Shown: one piece after another, positions 1 to 8,196 of the stretch
How the letters are laid out: every line of letters starts with the position of its first letter
Position numbering within the stretch: the stretch's first letter is position 1
From: Brevibacterium sp.
Lineage (GTDB): Bacteria; Actinomycetota; Actinomycetes; Actinomycetales; Brevibacteriaceae
Assembly (NCBI GenBank): GCA_030457025.1
Contig: JAKDSA010000028.1
Span: 1 to 32,589 of the forward strand
DNA: 32,589 nt
Direction of reading: 5' to 3'
Program-made: the position numbers and the translations under genes
The notes under the pieces: generated by a model
What the model was told of the DNA's origin: nothing
The model's database searches: none
Seen by the model: the letters and a program-made list of their open reading frames with translations, nothing else

Positions 1-16
1 CTCGCATGGGTGGTCG

Positions 17-36
17 CAGCAGTGCCGACACTGCTG
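17..36. terminator. Perfect hairpin, possible terminator of the gene left of the window
   Basis: The arms CAGCAGTG and CACTGCTG are an exact 8-base inverted repeat around a 4-base loop. No T-tract follows. It could end transcription of an upstream gene outside the window or be a protein-binding site. The rest of bases 1-163 shows no gene. Confidence 0.35.
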
Positions 37-163
37 ATGACATGATTGACAGACTGTGAGAATACTGCAGCACCGCTGGTCGCGCTCCCCTACAGTCGGA
101 GCAGACGGTCAGCGTAGAAGCTGAGCCCACCACGCAGAACGAGCTGCGCTCGAAGGAGAAGTC

Positions 164-1438
164 ATGATCACCACCGACGCAAAACAGCGAATCCTCGCGG
201 CAGTCGATGCCCGATTCGACGATCAGTTGGCGGCGACCGCCGAACTGGTGAATTCACCCTCCCGGCGTGAGCATGAGGAACCCGCACAGGACCTCATCGA
301 GTCGCGCCTGCAGAACCTCGGCCTCGACCTCGACCGGTGGAGCATCGACTCCCCCGAACTTCAGGCGCATCCTGGCTTCGGGCCCTCCACCGTCGATTAC
401 ACGGGGATGACCAATGTCGTCGGCACCTACCAGCCCGCTCAGAACATCGGGAAATCCCTGATCCTCAACGGCCACATCGATGTCGTTCCGCAGGGGCCCG
501 AGGACAAATGGTCACGCTCGCCCTGGGACGCCGAGGTGTGCGACGGGTGGATGTATGGCCGCGGTGCCGGTGATATGAAGGCAGGACTCATCGCCAACCT
601 CTTCGCGTTCGAATCCATCAGTCAGGCGGGATTCGACCTCACCGGTCGTGTGCATCTCCAGTCCGTCGTCGAGGAGGAATGCACCGGAAACGGATCCCTA
701 GCTGCACTGCTGCGCGGCTACACCGCCGACGCGGTCATCATCTCGGAACCCGAGGAAGATGCCCTGGTCAGAGCCAACGTCGGCGTCCTGTGGTTCACGG
801 TCCGAGTCAGTGGCAACCCCACGCACCCGAGGGAGATGGCCAATGGGTTCAACGCCATCGACGCCGCGTTCGAGGTCATGCAAGTCCTGCGTGGTCTTGA
901 GCAGACATGGAACGACAGGAAGGGCGAGCACCCGTACTTCGAGGATCTTGACCACCCGATCAACGTCAACTTCGGTGAGATCCGTGGCGGCGACTGGCCT
1001 TCGAGCGTACCTGCCTGGTGCGAACTCCAGGTCCGCGTCGCCACCTATCCCGGCACGAACGCCGATGATGCCTGGGCCGAGGTCGAGAAGTGCGTGACCG
1101 ATGCCGGAGCCGGCTCAGACCCGACCTTCGAAACGGTCCTGACCCCCAACGGCTTCTACGCCGATGGCTATGTGCTCGAGCCGGGCAGCGATGCTGAGGA
1201 ACTGCTCGAACAGACCCACCGTGAGGCCTTCGACGCAGAGCTCACCAGCTTCACCACTCCCGGCTATCTCGACGGGCGAGTCTTCGTCAATTACGGCCAG
1301 ATGCCGACGCTGGTCTACGGCCCCGTCTCGGAGAACATCCACGGATTCGACGAACGCGTGAGCATCGAGTCCGTGCGCAAATGCACGCAATCCATGGCGC
1401 TCTTCATCGCCGAATGGTGCGGTATCGACGAAGGCTGA
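164..1438 (+). CDS. M20 family metallopeptidase (ArgE/DapE-type deacylase)
   Basis: This 424-residue protein has the metal-site motifs of the M20 co-catalytic zinc amidohydrolases: GHIDVVP (His104, Asp106), GRGAGDMKAG (Asp137), the acidic cluster EEE at 170-172 and SEPEE near 195, with a C-terminal His in NIHGFDE. The lid domain follows the SEPEE motif. Family members hydrolyse N-acyl amino acids such as acetylornithine or succinyl-diaminopimelate in the cytoplasm. The substrate cannot be read from the sequence; the length fits the broad ArgE/DapE group used in amide catabolism. The ATG is preceded by an AAGGAGAAGTC ribosome-binding site. It converges on a dead CoA-hydrolase gene, and a second, distinct M20 enzyme lies about 0.6 kb further on. 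Confidence 0.9.
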   Translation: MITTDAKQRILAAVDARFDDQLAATAELVNSPSRREHEEPAQDLIESRLQNLGLDLDRWSIDSPELQAHPGFGPSTVDYTGMTNVVGTYQPAQNIGKSLILNGHIDVVPQGPEDKWSRSPWDAEVCDGWMYGRGAGDMKAGLIANLFAFESISQAGFDLTGRVHLQSVVEEECTGNGSLAALLRGYTADAVIISEPEEDALVRANVGVLWFTVRVSGNPTHPREMANGFNAIDAAFEVMQVLRGLEQTWNDRKGEHPYFEDLDHPINVNFGEIRGGDWPSSVPAWCELQVRVATYPGTNADDAWAEVEKCVTDAGAGSDPTFETVLTPNGFYADGYVLEPGSDAEELLEQTHREAFDAELTSFTTPGYLDGRVFVNYGQMPTLVYGPVSENIHGFDERVSIESVRKCTQSMALFIAEWCGIDEG

Positions 1439-1450
1439 GCCTCGTCAGCC
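1433..1450 (+). terminator. Short hairpin over the stop codon of the M20 gene
   Basis: GGCTGA and TCAGCC form a perfect 6-base stem with a 6-base loop, and the first arm includes the TGA stop. There is no T-tract. It sits between two convergent genes, so a termination role is possible but weak. Confidence 0.25.
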
Positions 1451-1457
1451 CAGGTCC

Positions 1458-1937
1458 TCACATGCTCCCATTCGCCTGGAAGTTTCCGTGCCAGGACAGA
1501 GCCTCACCCAGCAGGTGCGGAGTGTGCCGTCCGTTCGGGTTCTCTGCGATCGCCCGATCCAGGTAGTCGCCGAGGCGGTCCCGGTAGCTCGGATGCGCGC
1601 AGTTGGCGATGATTGTGCGTGCTCGTCCCACCGGGGAGAGTCCCCGCAGGTCGGCCAGCCCCTGTTCGGTGACGAGGATCTGGGTGTCGTGTTCGGTGTG
1701 ATCGATGTGGCTGGCGAAGGGCACGACCGAGGAGATCGCCCCGTCCTTGGCCAGCGAGTTCGACACGAAGAAGTTGAGGGAGGCGTTGCGGGCGAAGTCG
1801 CCGGAGCCGCCGATGCCGTTGATCGCAATGACGCCGAGGCGGCGGTTGTCGATGAGGTCGAGCATCCCGTCCTGGATGACCTCCGTGTAGGCGGTCAGTC
1901 CCTCGAATTCACTGTCGGGCTTCACCAGCGGTGACAA
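1458..1937 (-). pseudogene. Acetyl-CoA hydrolase / succinyl-CoA:acetate CoA-transferase remnant
   Basis: The reading frame encodes about 159 residues that match the C-terminal third of the Ach1/AarC CoA-transferase family (about 500 residues). Recognisable blocks are GLTAYTEVIQDGML, INGIGGSGDFARNA, SHIDHTEHD, VTEQGLADLRGL, NCAHPSYRD and a terminal HTPHLLGEALSWH. The N-terminal domain is absent, and a stop lies four codons before the only possible start (a TTG). The GLTAYTEVIQDGML block runs into RRLGVIA and then directly into INGIGGSGDF; in the family these three blocks are tens of residues apart. At least two in-frame internal deletions therefore occurred besides the N-terminal loss. An active enzyme is very unlikely. 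Confidence 0.85.
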
Positions 1938-2077
1938 GCTTCGAACTCAGGTCCGCGCATGTGATTCTCGACATTGAAATGAGTCAATCGGATGCTTGTT
2001 CAGCCGCTGCCTCCGTCCGAGATCAAACGGGCGAATGCACCGATTCTGCCCTTACCGTGGCTGGTCAGTCCGATGCA

Positions 2078-3382
2078 CTACCGCTCCAACCCCGCCAGGT
2101 ACTCCCCCGCCCCGAGCGCGATGGCCGTCTCTGCCTCCACACCGACGGCGAGCATGTCCTCGTCGACGTCGAAGCGTTCGGTGTGATGGCCCCAGGAGGT
2201 GTCCATGCCGATCTGGACGTAGGTGGCCAGGCCGCCGCGCTCCTTGACCCGCTTCATCATCGCGGTGGCGTCCTCGGATCCGCCCAGCCCACCGGAGTCA
2301 TGGATCTCGGCGACTCCGTCGACTCCTTCGAAGCACGTACGGATATACGGTAAGAGCTTCGGGCTCGGCGACTCCTGGTCCGCCTTGCCGACGACCGTGA
2401 CAGAAGCATCGATGTCATACATCCGGGCGGCACCGGCGATGACGTCCCGAGCTCGATCTTCCACATAGGAATTGATCGAACTCGTCTCACCACGTGTCTC
2501 CAACCGCAGCGAGGCTGCCCTGGGCACGACATTGCGCCCCTCACCAGCATGGAAGGTGCCGACATTGATGCGGCTGGCCCCTGCCGAATGCCGGGGTATC
2601 GCGTGCAGGTTCAACGTCGCCGAGGCGGCCGCAAGCAGCGCGTTCTTGCCCCTCTCCGGGTCTCCCCCGGCATGGGCTCCGACACCCGAGAAGGTCGCGT
2701 CGAGTTTCGTGCTCGCCAGGTACCCATCGGAGCCGGTGAGCACGTTGCCCTTCTCATCGTCGGATTTCAGGTGGGTCGCGACGAACAGGTCCACGTCGTC
2801 GAACCAGCCGGCGGCCACGATCGAATGAGCGCCGCGCACACCCTCCTCGGCGGGTTGGAAGATGATCTTCACGGTCCCGGTCAGCTCATCTTGCGCCCTC
2901 GTCAGCGAGGTGGCCAGGCCCAGTCCGATGGCGGCGTGACCGTCGTGGCCGCAGCCGTGCATGGCTCCGTCGTTGACCGAGGCGAAGCCTTCGGCGAACG
3001 GGCGGTGGCTGTCATCGGCAAGTTCGATCAGGTCGTTCGAGTCGATGTCGAAACGGAAGCACACGACGGGGCCGGGACGGCCGGTCTCCAACACTCCCAG
3101 GACTCCGGTGAACCCGTCCCCCATCGCCGCCACCAGCTCGGGGTCGGCTCCCTGCGCAACGGCACGCTCGCGTTCGACTGCGAGCACCTCGGCGCTGGGA
3201 ACACCCAATCGGGCGTCGGGGTCGTGGAGTTCGGGGCCATATACCGTGTCCCACCCCAGGTCACGAAGGACGGTGATGATCGCCGAGGTGGTCCTGAATT
3301 CCGTCCACCCCGTCTCCGCGAACCGATGGAAGTCCCGTCGCCAAGCGGTGAGCTGCGTGGTCAGTTCGGATGTCAGTGTCAC
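2078..3382 (-). CDS. M20D amidohydrolase, AbgA-like (aminobenzoyl-glutamate/aminoacyl hydrolase type)
   Basis: The 434-residue length matches AbgA, one subunit of p-aminobenzoyl-glutamate hydrolase. M20D hallmarks are MHGCGHDGH (141-149), holding the metal-binding Cys144 and His146, and the catalytic region QPAEEG (176-181). Both differ from the HxD pattern of the other M20 gene in this window. An ETGWTEFRT segment near residue 23 is the usual N-terminal signature. AbgA normally pairs with AbgB, which is not seen here, so the enzyme may act alone on a different amide. It lies 31 bases downstream of the MFS transporter gene on the same strand, which suggests uptake followed by hydrolysis of one substrate. 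Bases 1938-2077 beyond its stop hold no recognisable gene. Confidence 0.85.
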   Translation of the reverse strand: MTLTSELTTQLTAWRRDFHRFAETGWTEFRTTSAIITVLRDLGWDTVYGPELHDPDARLGVPSAEVLAVERERAVAQGADPELVAAMGDGFTGVLGVLETGRPGPVVCFRFDIDSNDLIELADDSHRPFAEGFASVNDGAMHGCGHDGHAAIGLGLATSLTRAQDELTGTVKIIFQPAEEGVRGAHSIVAAGWFDDVDLFVATHLKSDDEKGNVLTGSDGYLASTKLDATFSGVGAHAGGDPERGKNALLAAASATLNLHAIPRHSAGASRINVGTFHAGEGRNVVPRAASLRLETRGETSSINSYVEDRARDVIAGAARMYDIDASVTVVGKADQESPSPKLLPYIRTCFEGVDGVAEIHDSGGLGGSEDATAMMKRVKERGGLATYVQIGMDTSWGHHTERFDVDEDMLAVGVEAETAIALGAGEYLAGLER

Positions 3383-3413
3383 GCTGGGGTCCTCTGTCAG
3401 GGGTCAGTATTCG

Positions 3414-4772
3414 TCAGTACGAATGGTAGTCCTGACTCGCTGCGAACCGGTTGGGAGTTTCCCAGGCGGACCGAGTCGCGGTCGTGTCGAGCGCCGCATT
3501 CTCCTCGGCTCGCGAGTCGAGAGCCGCGGCTGCCTCGGCGCGGGACCTGCGAATGGTCGTCAGCGCGAGGCTGGGCACCGGGATGAAGACGATGACGGCT
3601 AGGAGGAGGACCAGGGTGAAGATCATGATCGCGTCGATGAGCGAGGTGCCGATGGCGATCGCACCGACGACGATGGCCGGCAGCCCCGCCCCGGCGTAGA
3701 ACGCGAGGTAGAGGGCGGCGGTGATGCCTGCTCGCTGACGGGACGGCGTGAGCAGGTCGGTCTCCCGGTTCGCTCCCCAATAGCTGAGGCCGTGGCCGGC
3801 ACCTGTGGCGACGGCGGCAGCGGCCATGAGGACGAGTGCGGTCGCGGCGCCCAAACTGGGCAGGTTGGAGCTGAGCAGCAGGGCAGCACCGAGTCCCATG
3901 AGCGTCAGGCCGATGGTCTGTGCGGCCCGCGGCTGCAGCCTCGGTGCCACGAGTTGACTGGCAGCGGAGATGACGAGGACGGATCCGACGATGAGTCCCG
4001 AAGTCAGTGTGCTCGGTTCCGGCAGCACCGATCCTGTCATCGAGGGAAGCAGTGCGAGGAAGAGTCCGAGCGCGGCCCACCCGAGCAACCCGGTGACGGC
4101 GGCGATGTTGAAGCTCGAGCGCATCGGACCGGGCACCGATGGCCACGTCGGACGCCAGCGCTGCCGGGTGATGGGCTTGTGCAGGCGCAGGGTCGCCACG
4201 AGCGCGGCGGTGATGATGAGGAGTCCGATCATGACCCAGAATGGAGCCGTCAGCGCACCGGCGGAGATTCCATCGCCGGAGGTCGCCTCGGCCACCGCGC
4301 CGGCGATGATCGGACCGGCGCCGGTGCCGAGGACGAAGGACATCGTGGCCACCGTCGAACCGAGCCACGGGCGTGAAGCCGGTGAAGCTTCGACCATGAG
4401 TGCGATGCCGGCACCGGTGCCCAGTCCCAGGCCGATTCCGGTGAACACGCGACCAGCGAAGAGTCCGCTGACCCCGATTGAGCCGACGACGAACAGTGCG
4501 GTGCCGACACCGACGCAGACGATGGAAGCCAGGAGCACGGGCTTGCGTCCGAAAACGTCCGCAGCGGATCCGAACAGCAGCAGTGAGGGCAGGCAGCTGA
4601 TGACGTAGGTCGCGTACAGCGCCGTCATCGTCGAATCCGACATCGAGTAGGACTGCTGGAAGAGCGGGTACAAGGGGCTGGCGAGGTTGGCGGCGGCCGC
4701 GAGTGTGAACAGCACGGCGGCCCCGATCCACAGCTGGCGCCTCGATCCTCTGATGCGTGCGTACTCGGGCAA
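3414..4772 (-). CDS. MFS transporter
   Basis: A 452-residue membrane protein with about twelve hydrophobic segments and the MFS loop 2-3 motif as GSAADVFGRKPVL. It is probably a secondary transporter in the cytoplasmic membrane. The start is taken as TTG at 4770-4772 because a perfect AGGAGG (4780-4785 on the complement) sits 7 bases upstream, and no ATG in this frame has a comparable site. The hydrolase gene follows 31 bases after its stop, and a LysR regulator diverges from it. The simplest reading is a regulated uptake-hydrolysis operon for an amide such as an acyl-amino acid. Import rather than export is inferred from context only. The final 50 or so residues are a hydrophilic Ala/Arg-rich tail. 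Confidence 0.85.
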   Translation of the reverse strand: MPEYARIRGSRRQLWIGAAVLFTLAAAANLASPLYPLFQQSYSMSDSTMTALYATYVISCLPSLLLFGSAADVFGRKPVLLASIVCVGVGTALFVVGSIGVSGLFAGRVFTGIGLGLGTGAGIALMVEASPASRPWLGSTVATMSFVLGTGAGPIIAGAVAEATSGDGISAGALTAPFWVMIGLLIITAALVATLRLHKPITRQRWRPTWPSVPGPMRSSFNIAAVTGLLGWAALGLFLALLPSMTGSVLPEPSTLTSGLIVGSVLVISAASQLVAPRLQPRAAQTIGLTLMGLGAALLLSSNLPSLGAATALVLMAAAAVATGAGHGLSYWGANRETDLLTPSRQRAGITAALYLAFYAGAGLPAIVVGAIAIGTSLIDAIMIFTLVLLLAVIVFIPVPSLALTTIRRSRAEAAAALDSRAEENAALDTTATRSAWETPNRFAASQDYHSY

Positions 4773-4862
4773 GCAGAAACCTCCTTCTGTTCAGATCGGC
4801 GCTGTCGGCTGGGTGGCCATGGCCTGATGACTTCATGATGCAATTCTTGAAGTATTGTTGTC

Positions 4863-4893
4863 TATCGTAAGATGATAAACGCTATCGTTCGAT
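4863..4893. promoter_or_regulatory. LysR operator candidates in the divergent MFS/LysR intergenic region
   Basis: Two dyads lie just upstream of the chosen LysR start: TATC-N7-GATA at 4863-4877 and the perfect palindrome ATCG-TT-CGAT at 4884-4893. Interrupted dyads of this size between a LysR gene and its divergent target are the usual place for autoregulation and activation. Both lie inside the reading frame if the upstream ATG at 4872 is used, which is one reason to prefer the start at 4902. Confidence 0.45.
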
Positions 4894-4901
4894 GGAATCG
4901 C

Positions 4902-5957
4902 ATGATTGATAACCGACTCACAATGCTGAGCATGATTGAGCGACACGGCACGGTCACCGCTGCCGCTGAGGCTCTGCACTATTCGCCGTCCACGGTCTCC
5001 CATCAGGTCAAACAGCTGGCCACAGAACTCGGTGTCGTCCTTCTCGAGCAGCGCGGGCGCAATATCCGACTCACTCCCGCCGCGCATTCGCTGCTGGGCC
5101 ATGTCGACGTCATGTCCGCCGAGTGGGAGCGGGCGCTGGCCGATCTCGACGCCTATTCGACGACCGTCACCGGCTCGATCACCCTCAGTGCGTTCTCCAC
5201 CGCTGCAAGCATTCTGCTGCCGCAGACGATGCGGGCGCTCAATGAGGAGTTCCCGCATCTGGCCACGCAGACGATAGAGGCCGAACCCAGCGAATGCTAC
5301 GACCTGCTGCTGGCCGGCGACGTCGACCTGGGCATCGTCGCCGTGACCACGGATACGCCTGCGGGCTCCGATGATCGCTTCGCCCAGCAGTTCCTCATCG
5401 ACGACCCGCTCGACCTCATGGTCCCCCTCGACCATCACCTGGCCGACCGCTCCTCGGTCTCCATCGCCGACGCCAGGGAGGAGACGTGGATCCTCGGCCG
5501 CCCGGGAACCACGTACCACCAGCTGGTCATCGCCAACTGCGCCAGCGCCGGCTTCACTCCTCGGATCGGCCACTATGCCAATGATTGGAACACTGGCACC
5601 GCCCTGGTTCACGACGGGTTCGGAGTCTGCGTCGCCTCCCGCCTCTCGCGTTCACAAGATCTGCACCCGGTGCGACGCATTCCGCTGACCGGCGAACACG
5701 CCCCGACCCGTCACATCGCCGCGGTCACTCGGGCGGGAGCCCAGGACCGGCGGACGATCCGCTTCGCTCTCGACCTCCTGACCCGTGAGACCCAGAACGT
5801 CATGGAGCAGCTGGGCAGGGACCTGGGCGATCGTTGGCCACGAAGCAGAGGCACCTCCGTCGCAGCAGGATGTCGACCGGCAGCCCGCCCGGACGATCCC
5901 ACAGCGGACAATGACTGTCCTGCAGGCAGGTCGCTGTCTGATACAACGGAGGCATGA
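4902..5957 (+). CDS. LysR family transcriptional regulator
   Basis: The N-terminal winged helix-turn-helix reads GTVTAAAEALHYSPSTVSHQ, followed by the typical dimerisation helix and a periplasmic-binding-protein-like effector domain with segments such as GDVDLGIVAV. ATG 4902 (MIDNRLTML) starts at the position expected for LysR proteins; ATG 4872 would add ten residues and cover the likely operators. Divergence from the MFS-AbgA operon makes that operon the probable target, with an amide or its product as effector. The C-terminal 35 or so residues after the effector domain are low-complexity and probably a non-conserved extension. The stop overlaps the next gene by ATGA, so the two are translationally coupled even though their functions look unrelated. 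Confidence 0.88.
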   Translation: MIDNRLTMLSMIERHGTVTAAAEALHYSPSTVSHQVKQLATELGVVLLEQRGRNIRLTPAAHSLLGHVDVMSAEWERALADLDAYSTTVTGSITLSAFSTAASILLPQTMRALNEEFPHLATQTIEAEPSECYDLLLAGDVDLGIVAVTTDTPAGSDDRFAQQFLIDDPLDLMVPLDHHLADRSSVSIADAREETWILGRPGTTYHQLVIANCASAGFTPRIGHYANDWNTGTALVHDGFGVCVASRLSRSQDLHPVRRIPLTGEHAPTRHIAAVTRAGAQDRRTIRFALDLLTRETQNVMEQLGRDLGDRWPRSRGTSVAAGCRPAARPDDPTADNDCPAGRSLSDTTEA

Positions 5958-6664
5958 GCACTTCCCGCCCTCGACCACCGATGCCTGGGCTCCGTCTCTT
6001 CGCACCGCTGAGCGTACTCGGCGCCGCGATAGTTCTCGCCCTGGCTGTCTATCCCCAGTGGTCGACGATTCTCATCATGGCCGCCCTCGCAGTCCTCGGC
6101 GCTGGACGGAGTCTGTTCCGCGCCGAGAAGTGGCAGCCGGCCGACGACATCACGACCCTTCGCCTCGGACTCATCATGGTCTTCGCCGCCCTCGTCCTCG
6201 GCAATGTCGGCTTCTCGTGGCCGGCCGTGACCGTCGGTGCGCTGGCACTCGTCCTCGACGCCTGCGACGGGTACGTGGCACGGCGAACCAGGACCACCTC
6301 GGCGGGGGCCGACTTCGACGAATCCGTCGATGCGCTCGTCGTTCTCGTCCTCTCTGTCGCTCTCATCCCGGTCTGGGGATGGTGGGTGCTTCTGCCGGGC
6401 ACCTTCTACTACCTCTTCCGCGGGGCCACCCTCATCCGGCCCGCCTGGAGACGGCAGCTGCCGCCGTCGGTCCTGCGCAAGACGATTGCGGCAAGCCAGG
6501 GAATCCTCCTGCTCACCGCGGGGTCACCTCTGGCGGTGGAGAACCCGTGGATCGGCATCATGAGTGCGGCGATCGCCCTCGCCGCACTCGTCATCTCCTT
6601 CGGCCGCGACGTCCTGTGGCTCGAGCAACACGCCGAAGCCCGGAGACCAACGCCTTCGCGCTGA
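5954..6664 (+). CDS. CDP-alcohol phosphatidyltransferase family membrane protein
   Basis: A 236-residue integral membrane protein with the CDP-alcohol phosphotransferase signature: DACDGYVAR, then a Gly and two spaced Asp residues in GADFDESVD (roughly residues 100-124). The spacing between AR and the Gly is seven residues, one shorter than the usual eight. The family transfers a phosphoalcohol from a CDP-activated donor to an alcohol acceptor, or the reverse, in the membrane. The lipid product cannot be predicted. It overlaps the LysR gene by four bases and has a CGGAGG ribosome-binding site. Although it follows LysR, I link it to the pterin-like cluster on its right, because CDP-alcohol transferases recur in comparable actinobacterial clusters as I recall them. 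Confidence 0.85.
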   Translation: MSTSRPRPPMPGLRLFAPLSVLGAAIVLALAVYPQWSTILIMAALAVLGAGRSLFRAEKWQPADDITTLRLGLIMVFAALVLGNVGFSWPAVTVGALALVLDACDGYVARRTRTTSAGADFDESVDALVVLVLSVALIPVWGWWVLLPGTFYYLFRGATLIRPAWRRQLPPSVLRKTIAASQGILLLTAGSPLAVENPWIGIMSAAIALAALVISFGRDVLWLEQHAEARRPTPSR

Positions 6665-6753
6665 TATGCGGCAGGCTCCATCGGGCCCCATTACGGTGCC
6701 CAGAAGTCGGAAGTTTCGGGAGAGCTTGCCTGAATGCAGACCCGGCCAGAACG

Positions 6754-6766
6754 TAGACTTGGACAA
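6754..6766 (+). promoter_or_regulatory. Leaderless promoter of the GCHII-reductase gene
   Basis: TAGACT at 6754-6759 is followed by six bases and then the ATG at 6766, so transcription probably starts on or next to the A of the start codon. No Shine-Dalgarno is present and there is no room for an FMN riboswitch downstream of such a start. Confidence 0.6.
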
Positions 6767-8196
6767 TGACTGCCTTGCATGGAAGCACGGACTCAACCGG
6801 CCTGGTCGGCGGGCCGCCGAGTAAGCTGCCCACCGTCCACGGACTCTTCACGCTCCGCACCTTCGCCCACGATGGAACGGCCCATGCGGTGATGTCGATC
6901 GGTGACCCGGCGTTGGTGGACGCTCCCCTTGTGCGAGTCCACAGCGAATGTCTCACCGGCGATGCCCTCGGATCGCATCGCTGCGACTGCGGTGACCAGC
7001 TCTCAGCTTCGCTCGCGGCTATCGCTCAAGCCGGCGACGGTATTCTCATCTATCTGCGCGGGCATGAGGGTCGCGGCATCGGACTTGAGAACAAACTGCG
7101 TGCCTACGCCCTCCAGGACACCGGCCTCGACACCGTCGCCGCGAACCGTGCCCTCGACCTGCCCGACGATGCACGAGACTACACAGGGGCGGCAGCGATC
7201 CTCCACTATCTCGACTGCCCGCAGATCACCCTGCTGTCCTCGAACCCGAGCAAGGTCACCGCCCTTGAGGGCATGGGCATCACGGTGGCCGAACGCCGTG
7301 ATCTGAACGTGCCGGACCGACCAGAGAGTGCCGGGTACCTTGAGGCCAAACGCCGCCTCATGGACCATATTGCCCCTGCCGTTCACCGATACGTCGACAA
7401 GACGGAGACGAACGCCGAGGGCACAGCGAGCACAGTCAGCACAGTCAGCACAGAGGATGCAGAGGACACGCTGGCCGCCTATGACACGATCTCCGATGGA
7501 GACGAGGTCGTCGCACAGCTGGCGCAGAGTGAGGACGGTTTCATCGCGACGTCCGATGGAGACGCGCAGTTCGTCTCCGGGCAGATCGACCGTGCCCACC
7601 TCCATCGGATCCGGGCGTCGGTCGGTGCCGTCCTCGTCGGCTGCGGCACTGTCATCGCCGACGATCCCCGGCTGACCGTGCGCGCGGTGCCCGGGGAGAA
7701 CCCCGTCCGCGTCGTCCTCGACCCGCATGGTCGAATCCCGACCACTGCCACCGTCCTCACCTCACCGGAGTCACCAACGCTGTGGCTCATCGGCGCCGAG
7801 GTTGCCCCCAGTTCGGACGTCGGCGACCACGTCAGTGTGGTGCGGCTCCCTGCGGCCGAGGGCGACGACATCCCTCCAGCACGCATCGTCTCGCTCATCC
7901 GTGAGTATGTCGCCGGGTCAATCCTCGTTGAGGGCGGCGGACGGACTGTGTCGTCGTTCCTTGCAGCCGGCGTACTCGACCGGCTGTTCCTCACCTCGGC
8001 GCCCGTGTTCATCGGCAATGGGGTTCCGGGGATCCGCTTCGAGGGCACTCCGGTCATGGCTGAGGCGCTGCGTCGGCCGTTCCGGCGCTACCAGTTCGGT
8101 GAGGACATGTGCACTGAGTACCTGCTCAGCGAGCTTGCGAACGGTGGCTCCGCGGAGGACTCTCACCGCTGTAGTGGCGGCGGCCCACCAGCCTGA
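6766..8196 (+). CDS. GTP cyclohydrolase II fused to RibD-type reductase domain
   Basis: Residues about 20-205 are GTP cyclohydrolase II. Zinc ligands Cys62, Cys73 and Cys75 are in HSECLTGDALGSHRCDCG, the active-site loop is RGHEGRGIG (98-106), and Tyr114 sits in RAYALQD, equivalent to E. coli RibA Tyr105. Residues about 240-465 are a RibD C-terminal reductase (VGCGTVIADDPRLTVR, LVEGGGRT). A linker at 212-240 carries a 9-base DNA repeat encoding STVSTVSTE. There is no DHBP-synthase or deaminase domain. Predicted chemistry is GTP to 2,5-diamino-6-ribosylamino-pyrimidinone phosphate, then reduction to the ribityl form. Retained Tyr114 argues for complete hydrolysis rather than a formyl-retaining product. 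The last 71 bases overlap the convergent flippase-like gene in antisense. It could be a riboflavin supply enzyme, but the neighbours suggest a dedicated pathway. Confidence 0.9.
   Translation: MTALHGSTDSTGLVGGPPSKLPTVHGLFTLRTFAHDGTAHAVMSIGDPALVDAPLVRVHSECLTGDALGSHRCDCGDQLSASLAAIAQAGDGILIYLRGHEGRGIGLENKLRAYALQDTGLDTVAANRALDLPDDARDYTGAAAILHYLDCPQITLLSSNPSKVTALEGMGITVAERRDLNVPDRPESAGYLEAKRRLMDHIAPAVHRYVDKTETNAEGTASTVSTVSTEDAEDTLAAYDTISDGDEVVAQLAQSEDGFIATSDGDAQFVSGQIDRAHLHRIRASVGAVLVGCGTVIADDPRLTVRAVPGENPVRVVLDPHGRIPTTATVLTSPESPTLWLIGAEVAPSSDVGDHVSVVRLPAAEGDDIPPARIVSLIREYVAGSILVEGGGRTVSSFLAAGVLDRLFLTSAPVFIGNGVPGIRFEGTPVMAEALRRPFRRYQFGEDMCTEYLLSELANGGSAEDSHRCSGGGPPA

Noticed and set aside
3397..4836. 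A 479-residue open frame on the minus strand, longer than the MFS gene it overlaps
   Set aside because: It is an Arg/His-rich shadow of the MFS gene in another frame with no family motif; the MFS frame has transmembrane helices, motif A and a perfect ribosome-binding site.
5785..6756. A 323-residue plus-strand open frame over the CDP-alcohol phosphatidyltransferase
   Set aside because: Arg/Pro-rich shadow; the real frame has the DG-AR-G-D-D signature and hydrophobic helices.
6665..6765. FMN riboswitch upstream of the GCHII gene
   Set aside because: The space is only about 100 bases, no RFN-type conserved stems are visible, and the promoter appears leaderless.
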